64,000 nt of DNA. It comes from Tremella fuciformis. Its lineage: Eukaryota > Basidiomycota > Tremellomycetes > Tremellales > Tremellaceae. Location: the NCBI GenBank assembly GCA_032768795.1, contig CP136496.1, positions 1,364,001 through 1,428,000 on the forward strand. The letters are read 5' to 3'. Positions 19,816-30,125 of this stretch are shown here, piece after piece. Position 1 is the first letter of the stretch. Every line of letters begins with the position of its first letter. Under the pieces are notes generated by a model. That model made no database searches. It saw only the letters and a program-made list of their open reading frames with translations, and was not told where the DNA came from. A program made the position numbers and the translations under genes.

Positions 19816-21796
19816 ATGGAGCAAAACCAAGTACCTATTGCGACGGAGAGCATCCCGCTCACTCGCAAAGGTCTTCAGAAGAAACGCCGCGTACGATCGG
19901 TGACGGGTTGCTTGGTCTGCAGGAAGCGTCGGGTCAAATGCGATGAGCAGCTGGTATGCGCACATCTCTCAGAAGATAGGTCTCCGCGTCCCGCTAACGC
20001 ACTACAGCCCACATGCGGTCAGTGTTTAAAGCATCCTCATCGTGTTTGCGACTATGGCCTGCTGCCTCTCCCCGCACGAACAAGCAGTCATGACCAGCCG
20101 ATGAATGCTCGTACGGATTGGCCTGTTCCAGAACAAGTTGGGGACACCTGGCCTTTTCTCGACGACTGGATCGCCGGGCTGCTCAACGATCCGGTGGAAA
20201 TCCCGGCCTTTGTCTCCAACACAGCGGACATTGGACCTCTGCTACCTGCTCCCGGGCTGACTCCGGACTGGCAAGATCTGCAGACCCTGCTGGCCGCAGA
20301 TGTCGACAACAGCAAGGAGACGCCGACCGATGGCTGGATTCCGCCTCGGCAGACCTCTCCACACATTCCAGTCGCATCTAGTGCAGCTACATCTACTGCA
20401 CACGCCCCAATCACACAGACACGGACCGAATCGCCGCTCCCGTCCACTCAGAGTGACGCGCTAGCCGATACTATTCTGGAGGCCGTGAGTTATATAGATC
20501 GCCGCCGCCAGTCTGCACACATGGCTGATGGCAGGTACGCGCATCGCTCCCCTCTCTTTCAGCCCTCCTAGCGCCGCACACAGCCCTTGTCCGGACCGCA
20601 TTCCGCAACTCGTCAAGAGACCCCGAGTCTCGCTTATTGGCTGTTGCCACCACGCTCATTTCGATGCGACAGCAGTCCGGACCTCGATTCGCTCAGCCCT
20701 CAGAGGTCTTCCGGTCCTTGATAGACTACTTGCGAGCCAAGACCGATTCCGAAGTCACGGGCAAGCTCGGAGCGACGGGGTTCTTTCTGATCCTCCTCGA
20801 GATGATCGAGCGTCGTCCCGGACTGTGGCGAGAGCATTGCCACTTGATGGTCGAGCGGAAAATCGAGCGCGGCGGACCCGCCTGGATGCTTGGCGTCGGC
20901 TCGCCGCTACCAGGCTACACGGGCAAGGCCCTCACCGTCAGACAGCCACTTGTACTTGCCATGCAGGTGGAGATCACCTCGATCGTAGAGCTATGGGGTA
21001 CGTTGCAAGCGTTTTCTGGTCACTTCTCGACTGCCCGAGCTGATGCCGTCCATAGCGTGTCTCACGGATGGGACCAGTCCGTTGCTGCTGCTTTCGTCGC
21101 GCCAACCTTGGCTCATATCCTCTCGGCTAGTACAACAGTCATTGTCGCCAACCATGCCGGATGCCGTGCAGATCCTTCTCGGCATCCCGAGAGCACTCAT
21201 ACCTACTTTCGCCAGGATCGTTGGCCTTATCAGTCGCAGGAACGTTTCAAGCAATCAGCCTGCCGAGATCCTCGACGAGATCGAGTATGAGGCTATCACT
21301 ATACGCAACGAGCTCCTCCTCACGTGGGAAAAGCGTCTCGAGAAGCTGCCTGGCGATAGAGTCATCTGGTATGGCGCAGTGAGTGATGTCGGACTCCTGT
21401 AGGCGATTTCTTACATCGCAGCGCCTTTGCCGACATGCCCTCATCGTCCTCCTCATGCAAAAGGTTCAGCTCGTCCCTACGTCCTCGCCAAGGCTTGCTA
21501 CCCACGTTCAGGCGTTCTTCCAGCTCTGCGAAGATGCGGCCGACGAGCTTGGGCATCTGTCTGGCTGGCTATGGTTTATCCTCATCGCTGGATGCGCGTC
21601 ATCGGACTCTGTTCAGCGAAAGGGGTTCATCCGGTTCTTCTCAATGGCGAAATCACCAGTGGGTGAACTCGACAACAGCGAGGCGGCCACAAAAATCATC
21701 AACTTGGTACACGCTCATCATGACCTGGGTGACCCAGGATTTCACATCCGGGAAGCCTTGCTTAACGATCCTACACTGGACATTCTCACTATGTAG
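19816..21796 (+). CDS. Zn2Cys6 binuclear-cluster transcription factor
   Basis: Exons join(19816–19953, 20008–20484, 20535–20997, 21056–21378, 21422–21796), 591 residues. The DNA-binding domain is at residues 32–58: CLVCRKRRVKC, then, across intron 1, CGQCLKHPHRVC. It is preceded by a basic KKRRVRS stretch. A Pro/Thr/Ser-rich linker follows, then a helical C-terminal region of the fungal-specific regulator type. Such proteins are nuclear and usually regulate nearby catabolic or transport genes. Intron 1 is 54 bp, in frame and free of stops, and sits between the third and fourth Cys ligands. Retaining it would add 18 residues inside the zinc cluster. The gene is convergent with the sulfatase, with 22 bp between stop codons. 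Confidence 0.9.
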
Positions 21797-21818
21797 ATGA
21801 TGCATGATGATCAGAATG

Positions 21819-23512
21819 CTAGTATCCAGCGGCGGGCGCGGGGGGCAGGGGCTGGACTCGCGGAGGAGGAGCGATTGCCGAAGGGTTCTTGAAGAATGCT
21901 GCACGCATCCTTGCCATGGCGGGCATCATCCAGCCGTTCCAATGTGCAATGTTGGTCTCCTCCTTAGGGTCCGTGACGAGGTTGAAAATACGAGGCGACT
22001 CGAGCTTGTGCCCGAGGCCTTCGTCCACCTGGGGCTGCCAATAGTAGTGTATCTTGTAGTTGCGCCACTTGATCGCGCGCAGTTCATCCTTTATGTAGAA
22101 GAGGAAGCTGAGCAATCTTAGTGGAATTCCTTCACCCGCTCATGGAATCGGCTCACCCTTCCCGGTTGGATGTCTGCTGTTTCTGGGTGAAGAAATCCAT
22201 CTGATCGACACCGTCGATGATGCGGTCAGTCGGCTAGACGTCAGTGTCTCATTGTTCGTACGCGGCGCATTGACACACAATCTCAGCTCCTCCCAGACGC
22301 GCCAATGTCGTGAAGATGTCTGTGCAATGGACAATCTCGTTACTGATGACACCGGCAGGCACTCGCCCTGGCCATCGCATCATGAAAGGAACACGCAACG
22401 ATCCCTCCATGGCAGTGTGATAGGTACCCGTCCACACGCCCGCAGATCCGCGGTACGGCTGACGGAATTCTGGACCGTTGCTGCTTTTCAGCCAAGGAAC
22501 AAGTGCAGACGAGCGGCGACTTACTCAGAGCAGAATATGAAGACCGTGTCGTCCTCGATGCCCAGCGCCTTGACGGCGTCATAGACCTGACCAACGCGGT
22601 GGTCCATCTCGACCATCGAGTCGGCGAATTCGCCATTGCCCGTGCGTCCATCGAAATCCGGATGCGGCAGACTGCATATTGGCTTGCAACATCGTGACCC
22701 CTCACAGGGTGCCACTCACGTCGGGAAGTGCAAGTGCACCAGCGGCAGGTACAGGAAGAATGGCTTGGCCTTGCCAACGTTGTCCTCCATGAACTTGATC
22801 GACAAGTCTACCAGGTCCGCATCCACTCCCCGGCGCGCCGGGATGTCGTAAAGCTTGACATTGCACGACGGCTCCCCACTACGAATGTGAGCATGAGGCG
22901 CCGTGACTCGATTTCCCGACTCACCGCTTGCCTTCCATCAAGTACGGCAGCTCTACGCAATTCGGGTCAAATCCAAGTGACCCCATAAACATGCTCTCGT
23001 TGGTCGTCCGACTGATCCCATACCAGTGGTCAAAGCCTCGGTCACTCGGGAAGCGGCCTGGAACGTCGCCAAGGTGCCATTTGCCATAATGAGCCGTCGC
23101 GTACCCCTGTTCGCTGAGCAGTTCTGCCAACGTGACTTCGGATGGATCGAGCCCTTGGGGGAGACCGGCAGGCACGGACTGGAGACATCCCGTTCTAATG
23201 GGATGGCGACCCGACATGAGGGCTGACCGAGTAGGGACGCAGTCGCTCTGTTAGATTCAGCTGACTGGGCTCACATTTGGACAAGGTTGCAATCTCACCT
23301 CGACGTTGTAATTGTGCAGCATGATCCCTTCCCTTGACAAAGCGTCGATACGGGGAGTCGGCGCTCCTCGTAATGCGCCCCCGCCATAGCAGCCTAGCTC
23401 TCCCCAGCCCAGATTATCGGCCATGATAAGCACGCTCCCATCAGCGACCGCTACGAAACCTCTCGACGTGAGATACTCGCATGTTGGGCTTCTTTTCAGC
23501 ATGGCCGTTCAT
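21819..23512 (-). CDS. Arylsulfatase (cytosolic, formylglycine type)
   Basis: Eight exons complement(21819–22107, 22157–22233, 22279–22480, 22525–22671, 22720–22878, 22925–23247, 23299–23434, 23481–23512), 454 residues. Motifs: metal-binding KPNIVLIMADNLGWGELG at residues 8–25, the formylglycine site CVPTR followed by SALMSGRHP (about residue 60), YGKWHLGD, and the later SDNGPEF. These are the standard sulfatase signatures; the Cys must be oxidised to formylglycine. There is no signal peptide, so it should act in the cytosol on imported sulfate esters. Exon 1 is only 32 bp and ends at a GC–AG intron (donor GCGAGT); no canonical GT donor restores the motif. The neighbouring permease and Zn2Cys6 gene suggest a shared task. 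Confidence 0.94.
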
Positions 23513-24580
23513 GATCACTTGTTCCACGTCGACTTTGTTTCTCTACCAGTGTTGAGGAGGCAGTCTGTGATAGTCGATGTCCTTGTAGCGTTCATGGCGG
23601 CCGCAGCTCATATACACCGTCTGCTCGACGGCCATGCATCAAGGCCCTCACTGACCTCGACAACCTCGCTAGCCGGCACCGACGTTCAATTGCCACGCGC
23701 TGTTGGCCCTGTCATCGGTAAAGGGTATCTCTCCTAACGAGGTTACCGAGATTGGGTGAAGACGACTCTCAGACCATCCGGCCTTACACCCTAGCAAGGG
23801 CATGCCCGGGCACCCTTTTTTGCGATGCTTAGAGGACTGCGGTGACTGAATGGCCAGGATTTTGGTGTCACAGCTGATCACCTGGAGTTCGAAACGGCGA
23901 GCCACCTGCGCATGGGAATGGCTCAAGGCCACTCTGCAGCTTCTACGGTACTTTGCCGAGGAACTGTCATGCGGCATGCGGCCCTGCGAGCGTACGACAA
24001 GAACCAGTGTGCCAAGTCTACTCTGGTCTCCTTCGTCGTAGAAACTGTCCGATGTCGCCCGGCCTGGAAAACCTGCCTTGCGAGAAACCCAGGGAGCCAG
24101 TCCGTACTGGCTCCCGCTTTGGCTCTCGCGGGCAACCTTCTCAGATTGCCTTCCGAGACTTGTGCACGCGCAATCCCGTCTGGACTGGTTATTGCAAAAA
24201 GACGTGTTGGCGCAAGACCCGCCCATTTTGATGAAACTCAGCAATAAAGAGGGAAGGTGGGCTCGAAAGAAGCTCGTTTGCTCTCGTGTTTCATATCCCA
24301 AAGACACGCTGGAGGGCCTCTGATGGGCTTGAACTGAGTAAGAGGCATAGAAGATGCTAGACTTCACCGCTTGCGAGAAGCGAGAAGCTGAAAGGTAAGC
24401 TACCTTTGTACTGGTAATTCGATGGCTTTTATAAACGCCCATATTCCCCCTCTGACAGGGTACGTGTCTATCTTCAATTGCTACGTCCTGTACGAGAAGC
24501 TCTTCGCTACCTCTTATCCAGAAAGAGCAACCTTTGGGATCCAACTCATATCAGGCCGACCGTCACATACGCGCGAGAAC
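23513..24580. other. Long intergenic region with an orphan minus-strand frame
   Basis: About 1.07 kb. The minus strand is open for 291 codons (23669–24544) but starts at TTG, has no domain and reads like non-coding composition. A 10-bp hairpin with a 4-base loop lies at 24092–24115. The region should contain the promoters of the sulfatase and of the gene at 24581. Confidence 0.45.
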
Positions 24581-25430
24581 ATGACTGACAGCTATCCCTT
24601 TGGTGAGTGAACATCTTAGCTGTTTCCCACATGTGTTGTACTGCTGTCGGCTACTGAAGACCGTCGAGAGCACAACTTGCGTGATCTCAGGATAATCTGT
24701 TTTTTCTTCAAACCGCCGCTCACGCTGTTCAGACACTGTTCCAGTGACCGACTCGACTGAGTTCCACGTCGGGCAAGTCGTGGGTCCGCCTGAGACCCGG
24801 ATATTTCGGACAGCATCGCCCTACTACCCGTTAACCCTGGCTGAAATTGGACAAGCAGAACTTGGGCAAAAACCGAAATTGAGACAGACCTCTCTCGGGT
24901 TGACGACCGACCTGCCACCCTTAGTTGAGCTGGGACTGCTCACCACGTCACAAGGCTCCGAGAACATCTTGGATGACTGGCGTTCCGAACCTATCGCCTC
25001 CGCGTCCATTCACGTCGGGGCAACGAACATCAAGAAGATCATACGACCGGATGGAGGGAACGAGGATATTCCTGTGCTGATCGACGATTCGGAAGTCCAA
25101 GACCTAAGCCCTGGCCACGTCGAGTGGCGTGGGCATGGTGAGCGTATCGTACGAAAAGTGTACCGTCAAACCCTGAGACAGTGCTTCACCCAAAACCATG
25201 TTGACTATTCGGAGCCCTTTTTTTTCCAAACATACACTACCGAGACCGATCCCGACGGCGGTTGGCGAGTGACTGCACTTGGGACTATAACTATACCCAA
25301 TGCAAGGACCATAATTCATGTGGGTGAAGAGGATAAACCCTACAACGCCCAAGCTACACTGCTATTCTCCCCACGGGTCACTTTTACAACTGAGAACCGT
25401 GAGCGTACAGGCGCTGATCAAGAGCTTTAG
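24581..25430 (+). CDS. Lineage-specific hypothetical protein
   Basis: Exons join(24581–24602, 24745–25430), 235 residues. The long exon is open from a splice acceptor (TTCCAG at 24744). A short first exon supplies the ATG (MTDSYPF) with a GTGAGT donor. The 142-bp intron is long for this window and could hide another small exon. The protein has no signal peptide or membrane helix. Its C-terminal half alternates short polar and hydrophobic strands (ALGTITIPNARTIIHVG), suggesting a beta-rich fold. I recognise no family. The next gene has a loosely similar strand pattern near its C-terminus, too weak to call them paralogues. Confidence 0.55.
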
Positions 25431-26095
25431 CTGACTGCCATAGCCCTATATGCGCAGTATTCATCAGCGCTAGAATCGTGACCTGGAACGAAGAAGGCTT
25501 CATCAACGCTTTCTCGGCTTCTAAGTTTCAGGAATGTCAGATATGTTATCCATCTCCTTCACTCACGTTATATGAGTTTCTGATGTTTACGTCCACCACC
25601 CGCCACCCTATGCACATAATAATCACATCGTCTTGATGCCGCTCAGAGCAAAGTAAGATCCGCCATATCATCGTTCCGCATGCATTTACCGGTATGCAGT
25701 TGAACTCAAGCTTGAACATTCTTCTCCACAGAGGGGGGAAGATCAATTGATTCTTTGACATCATGCAGCACTTTTAACCCCACCTGCAACCACTTCATCT
25801 CACACGGCGCTGTAGGTACTATTGCATTTTTTGTTTCTCGATAAACACATCGGGGCCATCTGGTCGGGCACACAGCCTGCCCACCTGTGAGTCTCAACGG
25901 CAACTCGCGAGAGTGCAAGAAAGTAGCCACGGGTCCCGCAACACAATGGGTACATCATGAACGCGTTTGAGTGCGTTGCTGAAAGGATGAGAAGCGCTTG
26001 TTGCCTACACACGCCTAGAGCCCAGGCTTCCTGTCGCCTTCCGACTCATCCTAAAACGCCGCCATTGTTTTTCGAATTCACTTCGCACTCCAATC
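25431..26095. other. Intergenic region
   Basis: 665 bp, slightly AT-richer than the coding DNA around it. No supported gene or repeat. Confidence 0.5.
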
Positions 26096-27210
26096 ATGCC
26101 TTCACAGATGCTTGATGAGTGCGCACGAATGTATAAGCTTGCTCTCCCGTTCCCTTACTGCACACCCGAAGACCACCGCCCTCTGATCTTGCCTGACCGC
26201 CTCGACCTCGAGCTTCATTATTTTCGCTGGGAACACCCTTGTTACTCTCCTCACTTCAAGCGTGCTGTTAGTGAGTACCTCACCGAACCTCTCTGTCTTG
26301 CAGGTCGGCTTCATCCATCATCCATCATCCATCAAGCCTTCCAGTATTCTGGTCGATGGATAGCTGACCGCTTTGATAGTCGAATATGTACATGACAAGA
26401 TTGCCATCAGGAAGGTATCAGATGAGCCAAACAACAGAGTCACGACCATTTTTGACCGTCCACCGGCTTACGGCGAACAGTGTATCCAACTTGCGCGTTA
26501 AGGAACGCGAGGAGAACATACCGAAGGCCCTCAATCTACACGAGGCGGCACCCGCCACCAGGCGTTCTGATTTAGGGCATTTCACTTTCCGCGGTCCGTC
26601 ATACAAAGTGAACACTGAGAGAAAGAAGGTGGGAGTCAACATCAATACTGCACCATCAGCCGATTGCGACCGCCAGATCCAACATAGTGACCTGGAAGGG
26701 CAGATCTGGTACGAATGCGAATTGAGTAATGCCCAACTGTATGGAACCTCGCCAAATCCTTCCGAGACAGCGATCTCCATTTTTCCTGGCTACATGGACG
26801 ACGTTGATGGGGAACAAGGAAGAGGCTTATTGAAGAACCTCGAATCTAGCCATGGGACGCTGGAGTGGTTCTTGGAGAGGCAGTTGACAAAGCCAGAAGT
26901 CAACAATCCCCTCCATTTCAACGAATGGTCTGTCGTCGAAAAGGAAGGAACAGATCTGTCGACGGTAAGTGCGCATGGCCGTGCGATTGTGTTTCCGGAT
27001 ACAGTACTCCAGGTGTACTTCGGCGGACTCGGGATTCCTGGCCCAAGTACGGTAAAAGTCACGCCACATCTTGAGTTTGACGTGAGAGACTGTGAGTCGG
27101 TTTCCATTCAGAAGTGCGTGACGTTGTCGCTTGTCGACTACCTCACTGCGACTGCAACCGAGTCATACCACATACCTCTTGCCAAGCCTTGCAATTTTTC
27201 CTGGCCTTAA
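26096..27210 (+). CDS. Lineage-specific hypothetical protein (exon model uncertain)
   Basis: Best model join(26096–26270, 26380–26481, 26576–27210), 303 residues, start MPSQMLDECARMYKL. Exon 1 and exon 2 join in frame through a GTGAGT…GATAG intron that holds a CATC-rich microsatellite (around 26310–26335). Exon 2 then ends in a stop unless a second intron (GTATCC…TTTAG) links it to the long third frame, giving GEQWHFTFRGPSYKV. A simpler alternative is a separate single-exon gene from the ATG at 26422 to 27210. The large last frame (GQIWYECELSN…, GRAIVFPDTVLQVYF) looks genuinely protein-coding, but no domain is recognised and no targeting signal is visible. Confidence 0.5.
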
Positions 27211-27417
27211 CTTTGTGGATTGATGTCGTTTCTGCGGGCAACGGTCTGATGATAGGTATGCATCTTCATTGACTATACTGCCAAGGATGCCTTCAGCCAC
27301 CTCTTCGTCCCCGTCGAGGTAGGACAAATTGTGCCACATTGCCGCAGCGCCACATTTGTATCACATGGAGAGGAGCAGCTCTATCCTGCTCGAACCATTC
27401 ATTCCCTGTCACTGACT

Positions 27418-28709
27418 ATGCCCATCGCCATCCCAGATTTGACCTCTGCGCCCTCGATCTTACCGCCATTGACAGCTCTGCATATTGATGCTGCTCGGGT
27501 ATCGCAATGGTATACCTCCTTCCAGGCGCACACTGCACCTTCAACGGTGATACACCTATCCGACATTGACGAGCAAGAACCATTCCAACACGTACGCCGG
27601 CATATGCAGCGAAGGCTCGCAGCTGACGGGGATAGTAGTGGCTCGACTCTGATTCTATCTTCTTGCCTGAGGGCAGCCAGCCTCGAAGAAATGTTGCTCC
27701 ACCCTCACCCTCTTCCCCTGCTCGGCGTGGCGAAGAAGGGAACGACGAGGACGAGGACATGGACGAGGCGCCAGTATACCAGCTTCCGAAGCTCACCCAG
27801 GGGATATGGGACGCAATCAGGCGATATGGAGCTGTCTTTCCCAAGCTCAACTGGACAGCGCCACGGGTGGATCACACATGCCTCCAAATCTCGCATCGGA
27901 GCTGAGAGCAGGACGCGGCATTCATGATGCCTCAGACAGCCAGCGGTCCACTCCACTGCACATCTCCGGCAGACGTCTACCTTCTCCTCAAATCGAGCGA
28001 TCTCGTCTCGCATGGAATCGACCCCTCGCGAGCCTATGAGCCGGCAACATCTGCAGGGCCGGTCGTACCGATCGAGCTGGTGCTACGGAAGTATATACCC
28101 ATCAACCCATCCATGGAATTCCGTTGCTTTGTGAGGCATAATCTGCTCATCGGTCAGTCTGAGTGAGAGCCATGGCCATACAAGGCTGATCATCAGGTGT
28201 TTCTCAGCGAGATGGGAACTTTTATCGGCACTTGCAGGAGGAGGATTCCCAGGATGAAATCGCCGAGACGATCCGAGCCTTCTGTGAAGACGAGATTCGC
28301 GGAGTCTACGCTGGCGGACTAGACTGTGCGCTACGCCGCATCGTCGTTTGCTCCATTCTGATGGACAGATATTTTCGATGTATACCTGACCTCGCCCACC
28401 ACAGCCACTTTGGTCGACTTCAACCCGTATCGCGCTTCGACCGACCCACTGCTTTTCAGCTACCCCGAGCTGCGCGATATTCTCGAACAGGCCTTGAGGC
28501 CGCCGAGTGACGACAACATCCTGGAACGTTTGCCGATCATCAAGGTCGTCGAGCAAGAAGGGCAAAGTCGGGGATTCGATTATGGCACGAACATGGTCCC
28601 GCTCGAGATGGTGCAGATGTCGCAGGGGCAGACTCCGGAGGCCTTCGCGCAGGCATGGCAGCAGGCAGTACAAGACGGGCTAGTGGGGAACGATAGCGAC
28701 TCGGAATAA
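27418..28709 (+). CDS. CDC123: Cell division cycle protein 123 (eIF2 assembly factor)
   Basis: Exons join(27418–27591, 27639–27866, 27912–28152, 28197–28325, 28369–28709), 370 residues. Family blocks in order: SDSIFLPEG, AIRRYGAVFPKLNWTAPRDA, TSPADVYLLLKSSD, IPINPSMEFRCFV, VSQRD, and TLVDFNPYRASTDPLLFSY. Cdc123 has an ATP-grasp-like fold and binds eIF2 gamma to help assemble the eIF2 trimer in the cytosol, so it is needed for translation initiation. An acidic patch (residues about 85–100) matches the variable insert seen in other fungi. All introns are 43–47 bp. Length is normal for the family. A MITE-like repeat lies 52 bp past the stop codon. Confidence 0.96.
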
Positions 28710-28761
28710 GTCTGGACGCCATAAACACGCGACACTCTTATGCATCGCTTGTCGATGACAC

Positions 28762-28915
28762 ATACTCGTGATCCAGTGCGTTTCGTCCACCTAGGCGTTT
28801 CGTCCACAATTAGGGAGTCTCCTAATGGTAGGCAAGGCACATTAGCGGCGACCTCCGATATTTGTAATAGTGGACGAAACGCCTAGGTGGACGAAACGCA
28901 CTGGATCACGAGTAT
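28762..28915. mobile_element. MITE-like perfect inverted repeat (154 bp)
   Basis: Arms 28762–28807 and 28870–28915 are perfect 46-bp inverted complements around a 62-bp spacer. Each arm holds two direct copies of GCGTTTCGTCCAC separated by CTAG. TA occurs at both outer ends (28763–28764 and 28913–28914), so a TA target duplication with 43-bp terminal repeats starting CTCGTGATCC is possible, as for Tc1/mariner-derived MITEs. There is no coding capacity. It sits in the 3'–3' gap between CDC123 and the next gene and could also fold as a strong RNA hairpin. Confidence 0.75.
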
Positions 28916-29002
28916 ATGTTATTGACATGCTGATCATGGGGCAGAGGAATAGGTGGTATATATAGGACGACATAAGATGATGACCGGTGCGACCAACCAT
29001 CA

Positions 29003-29584
29003 CTACTCCGCATGGCTGTTGGCGTTCCCGCCAAACGCGCTCCTGACAGCGGCAGTCGCACCGCTGACTTTATTCCCCACACGGTCAAGCAAACCCGAGT
29101 CGTTGCCCGGCGTGACGAAATCACGAGCGTCCTGCCCGTCCGACTTGAGACCATTCGGCACAGCATGCGACGCGGCCCTGCGACATCAGCACACCTGCTC
29201 TTCAAGCACAGCGTGCCCTCCAGACTCACTTGTCCTTCTCCTGCTGCACGCGCTCGGAGGTGCTCTGCTCATGGGTCGGCTTGGCGGCTGTCAAGATGGC
29301 TCCTGGGCCCTGTCGGCCCGTGTCCCGACCGGGGTGGGGGTCGGCCGCATTGTCGTTCAGGGCATCGCGGGCTTTCTGCTGTCCGGGGAGGTAAGACGCC
29401 GCCCTGCAACTCAGCGATGATCCCATTCGAGGAGTGGACTCACGTGTCGGCGTGGTCTTTGATGTCTGACGAGAGGGAATGCTGGCCGGCTGGCTCGAGC
29501 TTGTGCTTGGCTATTCATAAGCTTGACTTCATTCAGATGAGGAGGCGGCTCACCCTTCTCAGTGTCGGATTCGCGCAGAGACAT
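29003..29584 (-). CDS. Small hydrophilic stress protein (LEA/HSP12-like)
   Basis: Exons complement(29003–29177, 29230–29403, 29444–29510, 29554–29584), 148 residues, start MSLRESDTEKAKHKLEP. The protein is almost free of long hydrophobic stretches and rich in D, A, G, K, Q and S. It has motifs such as HADTAASYLPGQQKARDAL and GNKVSGATAAVRSAFGG, resembling the amphipathic pieces of HSP12/LEA proteins, which protect membranes and proteins under stress. The similarity is of style, not a firm match. Introns are 40–52 bp. A strong TATATATA lies about 80 bp upstream, as in highly inducible genes. A 306-codon plus-strand open frame covers the same DNA but is a shadow. Confidence 0.6.
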
Positions 29585-29661
29585 GTCGATTTGCTGATCT
29601 GGTCTGCTGTAGATATGTTGATCGTTGATCTGACAGACCTCAGATGGCCACACCTATCACC

Positions 29662-29670
29662 TATATATAT
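29662..29670 (-). promoter_or_regulatory. TATA box of the small stress-protein gene
   Basis: TATATATAT lies 78–86 bp upstream of the minus-strand start codon at 29584. Confidence 0.55.
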
Positions 29671-30125
29671 GTGCTGGGGTGGTGGTGGCGAGTGGAGCGC
29701 CCATCGCTATGACGCAGTAGAAAGGACTGCACCCCCGAAGAACCGGATGCTGTCATCAAAGGACCATGGAGCGTCATGGACGGCCCGAGAGCCGCCTAGC
29801 ACGCAGCAGCGCATGGCCAATGACGCATTCGCATTCGCACATGTATTGCATGGCAGTTGTGTACAGCACCTACGAGAAGCATCAAGGGTCGTGAAGTACG
29901 TGAATAGCGTGATAGGCGTAGATGGGGCGTGAAGGAGCATCAAGAACTCGGTTGGCAGGGCAAACGAAAGAGAGCACGGGATTTCGAAGCAGGGTATCGC
30001 TGGGTATATCCAAAAGAAGAGAAGGGCACAGAAACAGAGAGGAAGAACTGATAGAGCACACCGGAAGAGACGAATGTCCGAAGTAAGGTCGATATGCACA
30101 GCGGTGAGAATGTCGAGGGGTAGGT
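29671..30125. other. Intergenic region
   Basis: About 455 bp between the stress-protein promoter and the kinase stop codon. No supported gene. Confidence 0.5.

Noticed and set aside
29012..29932. 306-codon plus-strand open frame
   Set aside because: It is antisense to the four-exon stress-protein gene, whose splice sites and protein continuity are much better supported, and it reads as low-information sequence.
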